A DNA stretch of 64,000 bases from a marine actinobacterium MedAcidi-G1 (lineage in GTDB: Bacteria > Actinomycetota > Acidimicrobiia > Acidimicrobiales > MedAcidi-G1). This document shows positions 35,380 through 44,875 of this stretch, in pieces; position 1 is the stretch's first letter; the number at the start of each line of letters is the position of its first letter. The stretch covers positions 24,796 through 88,795 of the forward strand of contig JUEM01000002.1 of NCBI GenBank assembly GCA_000817085.1. Direction: 5' to 3'. The notes beneath the pieces are model-generated. The model saw only the letters and a list, made by a program, of their open reading frames with translations. It was not told where the DNA came from and ran no database searches. A program made the position numbers and the translations under genes.

Positions 35380-36506
35380 GAAAGCACATATTAATTACAA
35401 ATGACTTTCCACCGAAAATAGGAGGGATTCAGTCTTATCTTTGGGAGCTATGGCGGCGCCTACCCGATAAAGATTTTTGTGTTTACACGACGCCTTTCTC
35501 TAAAGACAAAGAATTTGATTCTAAACAACCTTTTCGTACTATCAGATCAAACAAAAAGGTTTTACTGCCTACTCCAAGTATTAATAAAAATTTACAAAGA
35601 CTAAAAAGAGATGTTGACGCGGAACTAATAGTTTGGGATCCGGCGTTTCCACTCGGGATATTAGCTCCGCAGACTCGAATCCCATATGCACTTGTTATAC
35701 ACGGGGCGGAATTAGCAATACCTGGAAAGCTGCCTATTGCTAAATCACTTCTAGCAAACACTCTCAAAAAAGCTTCCTTAGTTATTTGTGCTGGGAATTA
35801 TCCGGCGGAAGAAGCGGAGCGGATAGCAAAGCAAAGTTTACCCATAGCTGTTATTGCACCTGGTGTTGATATTGAAAGATTCAGTCCAGCAAACATATTT
35901 AATAAAGAGAAAATAAGGAAAGACTTTGAAATACCTAATAACGCAAACGTAATTCTTGCGTTAACTCGTTTGGTTCCTAGAAAAGGTATAGATGTGTTGA
36001 TAGAAGCGTTTAAAATTCTTGAGAAAACCTATCCAGAATTGCTATTACTAATTGGAGGAAAAGGTCGCGATGCTCCACGATTAGAAGGTTTAGCAAAAGA
36101 TTCAGGAAGTGGCATTAGATTTCTTGGAGAAATTTCGGAAGAAATTTTGCCTAACTTGTACAGAGCAGCCGATATTTTTTGTATGCCATGCCGTTCTCGT
36201 TGGGGAGGATTAGAACAAGAAGGTTTTGGAATAGTCTTCCTGGAAGCAGCAGCGTCAGGCATTCCTCAAATCGCTGGTAAAAGTGGCGGATCGGCAGATG
36301 CTGTATCAGATGATGAAACGGGTTTCATCATCGACGTTCCGAATGACCCAAGACAGCTATCGCAATTTATTGAGACGCTTTTAACCGATTCAGAAAAATT
36401 GGAACGTATGGGCTCTGATGCACGTAAGCGAGCTGAAAATTATTTTTCGTATGACCAACTGTCAAAAAGTCTTATTAAGGCACTGGATTCAGCAACTCTT
36501 AAGTAG
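35376..36506 (+). CDS. pimB: GT4 glycosyltransferase, PimB-like
   Basis: A 376-residue GT-B fold transferase. The N-terminal TNDFPPKIGGIQSYL is the acceptor-side loop typical of PimB' (phosphatidylinositol monomannoside mannosyltransferase), and the C-terminal domain has ALTRLVPRKGID and the EGFGIVFLEAAASG donor-binding motif with both glutamates. It probably adds mannose from GDP-mannose to a phosphatidylinositol-type lipid, in line with the PIG-V-like protein nearby. Sequence alone does not exclude another lipid acceptor. It overlaps queG by 4 bases. Confidence 0.8.
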   Translation: MRKHILITNDFPPKIGGIQSYLWELWRRLPDKDFCVYTTPFSKDKEFDSKQPFRTIRSNKKVLLPTPSINKNLQRLKRDVDAELIVWDPAFPLGILAPQTRIPYALVIHGAELAIPGKLPIAKSLLANTLKKASLVICAGNYPAEEAERIAKQSLPIAVIAPGVDIERFSPANIFNKEKIRKDFEIPNNANVILALTRLVPRKGIDVLIEAFKILEKTYPELLLLIGGKGRDAPRLEGLAKDSGSGIRFLGEISEEILPNLYRAADIFCMPCRSRWGGLEQEGFGIVFLEAAASGIPQIAGKSGGSADAVSDDETGFIIDVPNDPRQLSQFIETLLTDSEKLERMGSDARKRAENYFSYDQLSKSLIKALDSATLK

Positions 36507-36526
36507 AGTTTTAGACGGAGGGCAAT

Positions 36527-36970
36527 ATGGTCGATCATGCAAATCAAAGAAGAATAATTAAAGCTTCCCCTCAGAGATGTTTTGACATGGTTTCAGATGT
36601 TGAAAAACTTTCAGACTGGACTGATGATATTAAAGAAGTCAAGATTTTAGTCCGAGATGAAAGTGGTCGTCCTGGCGATGTGTCGTTTCGTGCAGCCGCA
36701 ATGGGAAGAAGTACCAATTACACACTTAGATACAGCTATGGCTCTAATCCTCTTAGGATCTCATGGCGCTTAATAGAAAGTGATTTAATTCGGAGAATGA
36801 ATGGTGACTATGAGTTTAATCCTTCTGGAGAAGATGGTGCGGAGACTGAAGTCGTCTACAATCTCGATGTTGACCTACTAGTTCGTCTACCAGGTTTCGT
36901 AAAGCGCCGTGCAGAAAGCAAAATAGTGCATGCTGCGGTTGATGATTTGAAGGAAAGACTCGAGATATAA
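36527..36970 (+). CDS. SRPBCC (START/polyketide-cyclase-like) protein
   Basis: A 147-residue protein with the SRPBCC hydrophobic-cavity fold. The start ANQRRIIKASPQRCFDMVSDVEKLSDWTDD shape (strand, helix, then Trp-Thr-Asp) is typical of the polyketide cyclase/dehydrase-type actinobacterial group. Such proteins bind or transport lipids. GGAGG precedes ATG 36527. It follows the PimB-like gene by 20 bases, so a role in lipid handling for mannolipid synthesis is possible (inference). Confidence 0.8.
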   Translation: MVDHANQRRIIKASPQRCFDMVSDVEKLSDWTDDIKEVKILVRDESGRPGDVSFRAAAMGRSTNYTLRYSYGSNPLRISWRLIESDLIRRMNGDYEFNPSGEDGAETEVVYNLDVDLLVRLPGFVKRRAESKIVHAAVDDLKERLEI

Positions 36971-37007
36971 GACTGAAATTGTAGAGAGTTTAAAAACGCC
37001 TTACGTC

Positions 37008-38489
37008 CTAATTTTTACTTTTACTTACAGCCTCGAGCCAATTTTCATAAAGTTTTTCAGAAAGTGGATTATTGAAGTCTGGCAAAAATGGGTCATCTCC
37101 CTTCCACAAATTCTGAATTTCTTCCAATGACCCCCACACATCACTTGCTAAACCGGCAAGATAAGCAGCGCCCATGGCAGTTGATTCTTTGTTAGAAGAA
37201 CGAATGACAGGAATTTTGAGTTGATCAGCTTGGAACTGCATTAGTAGATCCATTACTGAAGCACCCCCATCTACTTTCAGTTTTTCCGGAGTTGTCATCC
37301 CATTTCTTTTTATGCTCTCAAGAACATCACGAGTTTGAAAAGCCATTGATTCAATTGTTGCTCTTGCAAGTTCAGCTTTTCCGACTCCTCGTGTGAGGCC
37401 AGTGATGATTCCTCGAGCATCAGCATCCCACCAAGGACTACCTAAGCCTGCAAAAGCGGGGACAATAACTACACCGCCATTATCAGTCGAAGTGAGAGCT
37501 AGTTGTTCGAGTTCTGAAGATTTATTTATTATTCCGAGCTCATCACGTAGCCATTGAACTGTTGCCCCTGTTGAAAATATAGATCCCTCAACTGCGTAAG
37601 TTAAGGGCGATTTGGAGTCCAATTTCCACGCTACTGTTGTTATAAGACCGTCATTAATCGTGGGTGTTTCTTTGCCTATATTAGTAAGCATGAAGGAACC
37701 GGTTCCGTAGGTGTTTTTAGTGTCGCCAGGCTTGAAGCATGCTTGTCCGAAAAGAGAAGACTGTTGATCACCGATAGCACTTCTAATAGGCACTTTTTTT
37801 CCAAGGGGTCCGTCAGTTAATGTTGAGCCGAAATGACCAGAGGTTGAGTGAATTTCTGGGAGTGAGTCAATAGGAACGGAAAACACGTCACATAATGAAT
37901 CAGACCATTTTCCTTGATTTAGATCAAACAACATACTGCGAGAGGCATTTGAGGGTTCAGTAGCGTGCACCTCTCCACCGGTGAGTTTCCAAATTAACCA
38001 AGAGTCCACTGTTCCTAAAAGAAATTTCATTCCAGGGGCAACTGAAGAGGAGTTGATCATCCATTCAAATTTTGAGGCAGAGAAATACGGATCCAGGACT
38101 AAGCCCGTTTTATGTCTAATTTCGTTCAGGTAGCCCTGTTCCAGTAATTCTTGGCAGCGGTCGGCTGTTCTGCGATCCTGCCAAACAATTGCATTATGTA
38201 AAGGTTTTCCTGAGTCTTGATCCCAAATGATTGAAGTTTCACGCTGGTTAGTAATACCAATACAGACAACATCATGTCCCATTTCTGCAACTCGTTGCGA
38301 AACTTCCTTCAGAGTGTTAGCTGCGGCTAGCCAGATTTCTTCCGGATCGTGCTCTATGAGACCAGGTTTTGGATAGATCTGGTTGAATTCTTGCTGAGAA
38401 GTAGTCAGAATTTCAGCAGAAGGGCTTACTGCCAGTGTTCTAACACTCGTAGTGCCTGCGTCTAAAGCTAAAACGACTTGCAATTTCAT
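37008..38489 (-). CDS. glpK: Glycerol kinase
   Basis: A 493-residue FGGY-family kinase that converts glycerol and ATP to glycerol 3-phosphate. The start DAGTTSVR binds phosphate, ITNQRETS and WQDRRT form the glycerol site, and GGVVIVPAFAGLGSPWWD is a family block near the end of the N-terminal domain. Length is normal. It is the last gene of the minus-strand run after the MtrAB/GerMN set, with a 9-base gap, so it is probably co-transcribed. No GlpF or GlpD gene is present here. Confidence 0.95.
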   Translation of the reverse strand: MKLQVVLALDAGTTSVRTLAVSPSAEILTTSQQEFNQIYPKPGLIEHDPEEIWLAAANTLKEVSQRVAEMGHDVVCIGITNQRETSIIWDQDSGKPLHNAIVWQDRRTADRCQELLEQGYLNEIRHKTGLVLDPYFSASKFEWMINSSSVAPGMKFLLGTVDSWLIWKLTGGEVHATEPSNASRSMLFDLNQGKWSDSLCDVFSVPIDSLPEIHSTSGHFGSTLTDGPLGKKVPIRSAIGDQQSSLFGQACFKPGDTKNTYGTGSFMLTNIGKETPTINDGLITTVAWKLDSKSPLTYAVEGSIFSTGATVQWLRDELGIINKSSELEQLALTSTDNGGVVIVPAFAGLGSPWWDADARGIITGLTRGVGKAELARATIESMAFQTRDVLESIKRNGMTTPEKLKVDGGASVMDLLMQFQADQLKIPVIRSSNKESTAMGAAYLAGLASDVWGSLEEIQNLWKGDDPFLPDFNNPLSEKLYENWLEAVSKSKN

Positions 38490-38498
38490 CCTTTCCGA

Positions 38499-39128
38499 CT
38501 ATGAGAAATTCTCTTCTGTCATAAAGCTTGCATAGTTGGCACACAGTACAGGAGCACCTTCTTCAGGAGGGTCCCCATCAGTCACGGGTGCATTAATAGC
38601 TTCAAGTGAATCATTTTGCCTAACCATAATTTGTACGAAAGAAATGTCTGCACCCGCTATTAATTCGGATGCGGTGCAGACAAGCATTGCAAAAGCAAGA
38701 CGGTTACTCTTTGAGTCATCTTGTGGAAAGCCATCGAGGCTGTCTAGGTGTATTTCGAGTAAAGCATTTTCAAGAATGGCGCCTATCACTTTACTACCTT
38801 CAGCAAATGGCGAAACGAGCTGTGTTTCTTGCTCATTCAAAGTAGGTCCAGCCAAGACTTGATCCAAGATAACGTTTATCGAACCATCTCCGGAGATTTC
38901 ACGATTAACAGCTTCAAGTTTCATTTCCCCATCTAAATTGGCCTTAGCAAGGAAGATTTTGACGGTTTCCTTAGGGGCAGGCGCTTGAGTAGTTGTTGAA
39001 GCAGCTGGTAGTAAAGCATCAGGCAAGTTTGAAGAAAGATCTCTAGGATTCTCATCAAGCGGGATAGTGCAACCCGTCATTGAAGAGATGCTTAATAATA
39101 GAGTGAGAACGACCGAGTTCTTTTTCAT
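38499..39128 (-). CDS. GerMN-domain lipoprotein (short LpqB-like)
   Basis: A 209-residue lipoprotein: signal peptide with lipobox ending at C20 (MTGC), a short Thr/Ala/Pro linker, and a GerMN domain (about 55-190). In many Actinobacteria the third gene of the mtrA-mtrB-lpqB operon encodes a lipoprotein of nearly 600 residues with GerMN plus a beta-propeller; here only the GerMN part exists. LpqB interacts with the MtrB sensor domain, so this is likely its reduced counterpart. It overlaps mtrB by 4 bases. Confidence 0.78.
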   Translation of the reverse strand: MKKNSVVLTLLLSISSMTGCTIPLDENPRDLSSNLPDALLPAASTTTQAPAPKETVKIFLAKANLDGEMKLEAVNREISGDGSINVILDQVLAGPTLNEQETQLVSPFAEGSKVIGAILENALLEIHLDSLDGFPQDDSKSNRLAFAMLVCTASELIAGADISFVQIMVRQNDSLEAINAPVTDGDPPEEGAPVLCANYASFMTEENFS

Positions 39129-40579
39129 GAGGTTTCCTCTCTTGTTGTAGATAATTCGATTACGAAACGGGAACCTGTATCCGATTTTGTTACTTTTAGA
39201 TTCTCAACCCATACTTTCCCTCCGTGAAGTCGAACATCCTCTTGCACAAGACTCAGACCTAAGCCCGTTCCTCCATCATCACCTCGTTGCCCACTAGTCG
39301 ACCCTCTTGAGAAACGGTCAAAAATAATTTCGCGTTCATCCTTTGAAATACCAGGCCCAGCATCTTCTACAGCTATTTGGAGTGTATTTTCGCTTGTAGA
39401 AACTTCTATAACAGTTGCTCCATATCCGTAACGGCGTGCATTGTCTAAAAGGTTAGAAAGAGTCCTTGCTAGCCTTCTTTTATCAACATCTATAACTAGA
39501 GAGTCTGCATTTGGAGGTAGTAAGTAAGTGATTGAAGAATCGTTTCTTGTAGCTGCTTGGATGAACTGAGAAACGTTAACTTCTTCGAGTTCCAGAGATG
39601 CAGCACCAGCGTCATAACCAGATATCTCGAGAAGTTCAGACACTAGACGATTAAATCTTTCCAAATCACGTGATAGGAGGTCAAGTGCGGTTTTAGATCT
39701 GGCGGAAAGTTCATTTTTCCTAGCTTCTAAAACTCCAACGCTTGCTTTGAGCGTAGTCAAAGGACTTCTCAACTCGTGGCTTACTTCAGAAGCAAAACGT
39801 GCATCTCTATGAATACGTTCCTCAAGAGCTCTAGCCATTTCATTGAATGATTCCGATAATCTGTCCAGATCAGGGTCACTTTGTCTAATCAATCTTGTAT
39901 CTAGACGACCACCAGCGATTGCTTCTGCTGCTTCTCTGACATTTCTGAGCGGGCGTAATGTTCGTCGGCTTATCCACCATCCCAGAAGTGCAGCAAGAGA
40001 AGTAACCCCTGCCCCTGCCCCAAAAAGAATTATTCTCAGGTCGTCAAGGGTTTCTTCTAGGTCAGTTAGGTCCACTATGGCAAAATATGCGGCATCAAAG
40101 ACTTGAAGTGGAATTCCTAAAACTAAGCGAGTTTTACCATTAATTTCTGCTCTTAGTTGGCCCGCTTTGAGTTGATCAACACGGTCTAAAATATTCCTTG
40201 GTATATCATCTCTGTTTAACTCCTGTGAAGGAAGCCAGTCGTTACCAATCCTTATCAGTCGCTGACTCCCTTCGATTTTTGTCATTGAGTCGACAATTGA
40301 TGGTAGGTCTTCTACAGAAGACTCTGGTGTTAACTGATTGGATAAACGGGTGGCATTGGTGGAAGCAAATGCAGATGCTGCATTCTCACGACTATCAATA
40401 AGTTGTTGTCTGGTGAGCACAAGAGTTACTCCAGAAAGTCCAATCGATACGAGTAAACCTCCGACTGCGAAGAAGAGAGAGATTCTAGTTCGCAGACCAA
40501 GTTTCAATTTGTAAGAAGTGATTTGAGTTTGGTCGTAATTTTCATTTGACATGGGGTATTTGACTCTTTCAACCGGCAT
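39125..40579 (-). CDS. mtrB: Sensor histidine kinase, MtrB-like
   Basis: A 484-residue sensor kinase with two membrane segments (about 30-52 and 185-205) enclosing an external sensor domain, then HAMP, HisKA and HATPase domains. The phospho-acceptor is H268 in EVSHELRSP; the ATP site shows the N-box LSNLLDNARRYG, VEDAGPGI and GGTGLGLSL. The order mtrA-mtrB-lpqB identifies it as MtrB, which in mycobacteria controls cell-wall hydrolases and division. ATG 40579 overlaps the mtrA stop by one base. Confidence 0.9.
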   Translation of the reverse strand: MPVERVKYPMSNENYDQTQITSYKLKLGLRTRISLFFAVGGLLVSIGLSGVTLVLTRQQLIDSRENAASAFASTNATRLSNQLTPESSVEDLPSIVDSMTKIEGSQRLIRIGNDWLPSQELNRDDIPRNILDRVDQLKAGQLRAEINGKTRLVLGIPLQVFDAAYFAIVDLTDLEETLDDLRIILFGAGAGVTSLAALLGWWISRRTLRPLRNVREAAEAIAGGRLDTRLIRQSDPDLDRLSESFNEMARALEERIHRDARFASEVSHELRSPLTTLKASVGVLEARKNELSARSKTALDLLSRDLERFNRLVSELLEISGYDAGAASLELEEVNVSQFIQAATRNDSSITYLLPPNADSLVIDVDKRRLARTLSNLLDNARRYGYGATVIEVSTSENTLQIAVEDAGPGISKDEREIIFDRFSRGSTSGQRGDDGGTGLGLSLVQEDVRLHGGKVWVENLKVTKSDTGSRFVIELSTTREETS

Positions 40580-41262
40580 CAAAATTGGGTTTGAAGTTTG
40601 TAACCCATTCCCCTTACAGTCACCACATATCTTGGATTCGCAGGATCTATTTCAACTTTTGTTCGGAGGCGTCTAACGTGAACATCCACAAGTCGGCTAT
40701 CTCCAAAATAGTCATACCCCCAAACTCGCTCTAGTAGGTCTTCGCGGCTTAGAACTTTCCCAGAGTTGCTCGCTAGTTCGATGAGGAGCTTGAATTCTGT
40801 ACGGGTTAAATGCACTTCTTTACCACTTATTCTAACTAGCCCTTCATCGGCTATTATCTCAAGTTGATCAAATGAAAAATTTGATGGCGTCCCTATGCTT
40901 TTAGACCGCCTAAGGAGTGCTCTTACACGCGCAGATAATTCTTTTGGGTCGAAAGGTTTCTTTAGATAGTCATCTGCTCCAGCCTCTAACCCTGCTACCA
41001 CATCATGACTATCGGAGCGGGCGGTAACCATAACGATTGGTACATCACCTAAGCGGCGTATCTTTCGGCAGACCTCAAATCCATCTATTCCGGGAAGCAT
41101 TATATCGATCAACACGACATCGCTTGGCTGTCTAGAGAATGCAGCCAATGCATCTTCACCATTGGAGGTTTCTTCAACCTCCCAGCCTTCCTCTTGGAGG
41201 GCTAAGCTGACAGCAGTACGAATTCTTTCGTCGTCTTCTACTGTGAGAATTCTTACACTCAT
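40579..41262 (-). CDS. mtrA: Response regulator MtrA (OmpR family)
   Basis: A 227-residue OmpR/PhoB-type regulator. The receiver domain has the acidic pair D10/D11, phospho-acceptor D53 (LIDIMLPG) and the KP motif in YLKKPFDP. The winged-helix domain carries GYDYFGDSRLVDVHVRRLRTK, a stretch very characteristic of MtrA. It would act with the MtrB-like kinase to control cell-envelope and division genes. The upstream gap (41263-41386) has no clear promoter that I can name. Confidence 0.93.
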   Translation of the reverse strand: MSVRILTVEDDERIRTAVSLALQEEGWEVEETSNGEDALAAFSRQPSDVVLIDIMLPGIDGFEVCRKIRRLGDVPIVMVTARSDSHDVVAGLEAGADDYLKKPFDPKELSARVRALLRRSKSIGTPSNFSFDQLEIIADEGLVRISGKEVHLTRTEFKLLIELASNSGKVLSREDLLERVWGYDYFGDSRLVDVHVRRLRTKVEIDPANPRYVVTVRGMGYKLQTQF

Positions 41263-41386
41263 ACTTTAATGTTGCCTCATTTCTTGGGTTGTTGCGGCAT
41301 TCTGTAAAGATTGAAATTTTCTAGGCTTTTATTCAGTCAAATAAATTGAGTTTTAAGGCTCTTTATTGAATGTTTTTAAATAGCTA

Positions 41387-42253
41387 TTAATAATCTACCT
41401 GACTGTTTATTATTAATTCCACTACTTGATCTATTAGGAGCTCAGAGGCGGCTACCGTAATTGTGTCGTCAGAGATCTCTGAGGAACTTCTTAAGACACT
41501 AACTTCGGAATATTTAGAGTTATTAGCTTTTGAAGGATTGATAGTCATCACTACACCCCCAGCATTTTTTATGAGAGCATGACCTGCTGAGATGTCCCAT
41601 GGAGAGAGACCGTATTCAAAAAATGCATCTACTCTGCCACACGCTACGGATGCCAGATCGAATGCCGCTCCGCCTATTCGGCGGATATCTCTAATTTTAG
41701 GCAAAATTCCAACTAGGTTTTTTGCCTGCACAGCTCTGAATTCAGATTTGTAAGAGAAGCCTGTAGCGACTAAAGCCTTGGAAAGGTCCTTTGTTTTACT
41801 GACTTCAACTATCTTGCCGTTACGCGTCGTTCCGTGGACGGAAGAAGCACTGAATAATTCATTTAGCAAAGGAACGTATATCGCACCAACTTTCGTCTCG
41901 TTGTCGATTTCGACTCCTACAGATATAGAAAATCCAGGATGTCCATAAACAAAATTTGTTGTCCCATCTATGGGGTCGATGTACCAACGGATATTAGTTT
42001 TTCCTTGCATGTAAGTGCCCTCTTCGCAAATGATCTCGTCGTCACCTCTACGGGAATTTACGTATTCCGTAATTCTTTTTTCTGACCATTTATCAATTTC
42101 GGTTACCAAATCAGTTGTTGAGCTTTTGTAATTAAAGGTATGTATTTCCCCAATTTTTTTTGCTACTTTTTTACCTATTTTCTCGGCTGCTTGGGATGCA
42201 ATAGATCTTAAAGTTTCCTCGGTTGACTTTTTACTCAACTGGGTATCTTTCAC
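41387..42253 (-). CDS. suhB: Inositol monophosphatase family protein
   Basis: A 288-residue phosphatase of the IMPase fold. Motif 1 is WYIDPIDGTTNFVYG, with two metal-binding aspartates, and motif 2 is GLSPWDISAGHALIKNAGG. The first Glu ligand is in ICEEGT. It would release inositol from inositol phosphate, useful where phosphatidylinositol lipids are made, but other sugar phosphates are possible. Its start overlaps the upstream membrane protein gene by 23 bases. About 45 residues at the N-terminus are less conserved. Confidence 0.86.
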   Translation of the reverse strand: MKDTQLSKKSTEETLRSIASQAAEKIGKKVAKKIGEIHTFNYKSSTTDLVTEIDKWSEKRITEYVNSRRGDDEIICEEGTYMQGKTNIRWYIDPIDGTTNFVYGHPGFSISVGVEIDNETKVGAIYVPLLNELFSASSVHGTTRNGKIVEVSKTKDLSKALVATGFSYKSEFRAVQAKNLVGILPKIRDIRRIGGAAFDLASVACGRVDAFFEYGLSPWDISAGHALIKNAGGVVMTINPSKANNSKYSEVSVLRSSSEISDDTITVAASELLIDQVVELIINSQVDY

Positions 42254-42506
42254 GTACTGATTGCTGACGCTCAGTTGTCTTCCACTCGGACATAGCTTTA
42301 AGCGCTAGATTGGCGACAATTGATACACCTAGAGCACACAATAAGGCTGAACCCAGACCTATGGAGCCGGAAAGTGCATCGCATTCGTTTTCGCACTGAA
42401 GATCTGTGACTGCGTATCCAACTAGACCTCCACATAACCCAGAAATTGTTATCGCTGTAATGGCCAAAAGTCTTGCTTTCACTGAAGGAATTGAAGAGGT
42501 GAACAT
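42231..42506 (-). CDS. Small membrane protein, unknown
   Basis: A 91-residue protein with two hydrophobic segments (about 10-32 and 46-68) joined by a short loop with two cysteines, C38 and C42, and a charged C-terminal tail. I do not recognise it. AGGAG lies eleven bases before ATG 42506, a somewhat long spacing. It overlaps the inositol phosphatase gene by 23 bases and is divergent from the Nudix gene. A membrane role related to that phosphatase is possible but not shown. Confidence 0.55.
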   Translation of the reverse strand: MFTSSIPSVKARLLAITAITISGLCGGLVGYAVTDLQCENECDALSGSIGLGSALLCALGVSIVANLALKAMSEWKTTERQQSVRERYPVE

Positions 42507-42585
42507 AGAAGTTGATACTCCTGACTGTGTATTAGATAACAGGTGCTAACTTTAGACTACAGCCCAAAGTTAGCTATTTAATTAG

Positions 42586-43125
42586 GTGAATGATATTGAC
42601 ATGAAAAACGAATCTTTTCGAAAATGGTCAGTTGTTGGAGGACTCATCCGAAAAGATTCTAATTTTTTATTAGTAGCTAATCGACGCGGAGGTAGCTTGC
42701 ACTCAGAAAGAAGAGGTGGAATTGATTGGACTCCACCCGGCGGTGTAGTCGACTACGGCGAGAGTCCACTCGAGGCTTTAAAACGTGAAGTGCTCGAGGA
42801 AACTGGCCTACAGGTGTCAATTTGGTCTGATCTGACTTATGGAGTGTCTGTGGATTTTCCGCAACAGAATATGCATCTACAAGTCAAAGTTTTTGAAGCT
42901 ATTAAATGGAACGGCTCGATTGTTATAAATGATCCAGATGGAATTGTTGAAGACGCCAATTTTTTTCCCAAAAGAGACTGTGAAATTCGATTAAAAGATT
43001 CTCCAATTTGGGTCAGAGAGCCGCTCCTTGCGTATTTAGGAGGAAAGATTCCTTCAGAAAAATTTTTTAAATACAGGGTCACCTCTGATGAATCAAAGAA
43101 CCTGATTGTAGAAAGAGAACAGTGA
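42586..43125 (+). CDS. Nudix hydrolase
   Basis: A 179-residue protein with a complete Nudix box (GVVDYGESPLEALKREVLEETGL would be longer than needed; the key part is G, E, REVLEETG, about residues 53-75). It would hydrolyse a nucleoside diphosphate linked to another group; the substrate is not predicted. It overlaps dinB by 4 bases, so a role in cleansing damaged nucleotides is plausible. The GTG at 42586 is used; ATG 42601 is an alternative start and neither has a clear ribosome binding site. Confidence 0.88.
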   Translation: MNDIDMKNESFRKWSVVGGLIRKDSNFLLVANRRGGSLHSERRGGIDWTPPGGVVDYGESPLEALKREVLEETGLQVSIWSDLTYGVSVDFPQQNMHLQVKVFEAIKWNGSIVINDPDGIVEDANFFPKRDCEIRLKDSPIWVREPLLAYLGGKIPSEKFFKYRVTSDESKNLIVEREQ

Positions 43126-44375
43126 GAACTCCCATACTTCATGTCGATATGGATGCGTTTTTTGTTTCGGTTGAGCTGCTTCGCCGCCCGGAATTAATAG
43201 GTAAACCTGTTGTGGTCGGGGGAAGTGGAAATCGTGGCGTCGTAGCTGCTGCTTCTTACGAGGCGAGATCTTATGGAATCTACTCAGCTATGCCTTCCCA
43301 AAGGGCTAGAAGACTTTGTAGGGATCTGAAATTTATTTCTGGAGACTATGAATTTTATGTTCAGGTAAGTGAAAAAATTATGAATATTCTTAAACGTTTC
43401 ACTCCGCTTGTGGAACCGTTATCTCTAGATGAAGCTTTTTTGGATGTTGGAGGAGTGCAAAGGGTTCATGGTGACCCCAAGTCGATTGCTCAGAAAATTC
43501 GAGATGCCATATACGAAGAGGAAGGCCTTAGATGCAGTGTTGGAGCTTCTGTAAATAAGTTCCTAGCCAAACTTTCAAGTGAAAATGCGAAACCAAAAGT
43601 GGGGCGTAGGGGACCTATATATGGTGAAGGCATTTTCCTTCTCAATGAAAGTGAAATAGAGATGTTTTTAGATCCTCTTCCAGTTAACGCGATCTGGGGT
43701 GTTGGGCCTAAAACTCACAAAAAATTGAGAAATCTAGGAATTGAGACTGTTGGAGAACTAGGGCGGGTTTCTGAAGGAAGTTTGGTCCACAGTCTTGGAA
43801 AATCAGCAGGTGAACAACTCTGGCGCCTAGCCAGAGGAATTGATGAACGGGATGTAATAGTCGAGCAAGAAGCTAAGTCAATAGGGCATGAGGAAACTTT
43901 TTCCAAAGATTTAACAAGTCGCGAAGACACAGAACGCGAGTTGGTCCGACTAGTTGATTCTGTTGCATGGCGTTTGCGGAAATCTGAAAAAAAGTGCCGT
44001 ACAGTTTCATTGAAAGTCCGCTATTCCGACTTCACCACTTTTTCTCGTTCCTATACGTTCCCTGAACCAACCTCATTATCTTCTGTAGTGGTTGAAGAAG
44101 CCAAAAAGTTGCTCGATAAGGTGGATCTAGAACCCGGAATTAGGTTGCTCGGGATTTCTGTTACAAACTTTGATAATAATCTTGTTGAGCAGCTCAAATT
44201 TTCTGAAAATTCTAATTCCAGATGGAAAAGCACTGAAGATGCAGTCGACTTAATCCGAGACCGATTTGGTGCGGCATCAATTGGACCAGCGAGCATACTC
44301 GGTTCTAAAGGAATGCGGGTTAAAAGAAAAGGAGAACAACAGTGGGGTCCAGAGTCTAATTCAACGATTAAATGA
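43122..44375 (+). CDS. dinB: DNA polymerase IV (Y family)
   Basis: A 417-residue Y-family translesion polymerase. Catalytic acids are D9 in HVDMDAFF and D103/E104 in SLDEAF; F13 or F14 acts as the steric gate. The thumb helix-hairpin-helix part (AIWGVGPKTHKKLRNLG) and the little-finger domain are present. QLKF near residue 362 may serve as a weak sliding-clamp motif. It begins at GTG 43122, coupled to the Nudix gene. Full length. Confidence 0.95.
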   Translation: MRTPILHVDMDAFFVSVELLRRPELIGKPVVVGGSGNRGVVAAASYEARSYGIYSAMPSQRARRLCRDLKFISGDYEFYVQVSEKIMNILKRFTPLVEPLSLDEAFLDVGGVQRVHGDPKSIAQKIRDAIYEEEGLRCSVGASVNKFLAKLSSENAKPKVGRRGPIYGEGIFLLNESEIEMFLDPLPVNAIWGVGPKTHKKLRNLGIETVGELGRVSEGSLVHSLGKSAGEQLWRLARGIDERDVIVEQEAKSIGHEETFSKDLTSREDTERELVRLVDSVAWRLRKSEKKCRTVSLKVRYSDFTTFSRSYTFPEPTSLSSVVVEEAKKLLDKVDLEPGIRLLGISVTNFDNNLVEQLKFSENSNSRWKSTEDAVDLIRDRFGAASIGPASILGSKGMRVKRKGEQQWGPESNSTIK

Positions 44376-44462
44376 GAAAGGGTTAGCGGGGTAATGCTGT
44401 TATGCCTTGATTAACAGTTAGAATTTATTAGAGAGATTATGACGTGTAGGAGAGTTAAATAA

Positions 44463-44855
44463 ATGCCACTTTCAGAAGACGAAGAGAGAATCCTGCTCGA
44501 AATTGAGGAAAGTCTTTACGAGAGCGATCCGGAATTAGCGCGTGAAGTCTCTGAAACTACTGTCTACACCAAGTCACTTAAAAATCTAAAATGGTCAATT
44601 TTAGCTTTTTTTGTTGGAGTGGCCTGCATGCTCATAACACTGTCAGTCTCTTTTGTGTTCGCATTTATAGCCTTTCTTCTAATGCTATTTTCAGCACTTT
44701 CAATTGAAAAGAATGCTAGGAACCTAGGACGAACTGGCATTCAACAAGCATCACAGTCTTCTATATGGAGCGAAAAGGGCATCAAATTAGGAGATTCATC
44801 TCAGAAGTTTCGAGATTTAATGAAAGATCGTTTTCGTCGCGACAATCTTGACTGA
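44463..44855 (+). CDS. DUF3040 membrane protein
   Basis: A 130-residue protein of the actinobacterial DUF3040 family. It starts with the acidic helix PLSEDEERILLEIEESL, typical of the family, and has two adjacent membrane spans (about 44-62 and 64-84), then a soluble tail. Function unknown. In Actinobacteria this gene is often found between dinB and mraZ, as here. AGGAG precedes ATG 44463. Confidence 0.86.
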   Translation: MPLSEDEERILLEIEESLYESDPELAREVSETTVYTKSLKNLKWSILAFFVGVACMLITLSVSFVFAFIAFLLMLFSALSIEKNARNLGRTGIQQASQSSIWSEKGIKLGDSSQKFRDLMKDRFRRDNLD

Positions 44856-44875
44856 AATTATGAAGGAGAATGCTA

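Noticed and set aside
44396..44420. CTGTTA/TAACAG hairpin upstream of the DUF3040 gene as terminator
   Set aside because: Only six base pairs with a long loop and no T tract.
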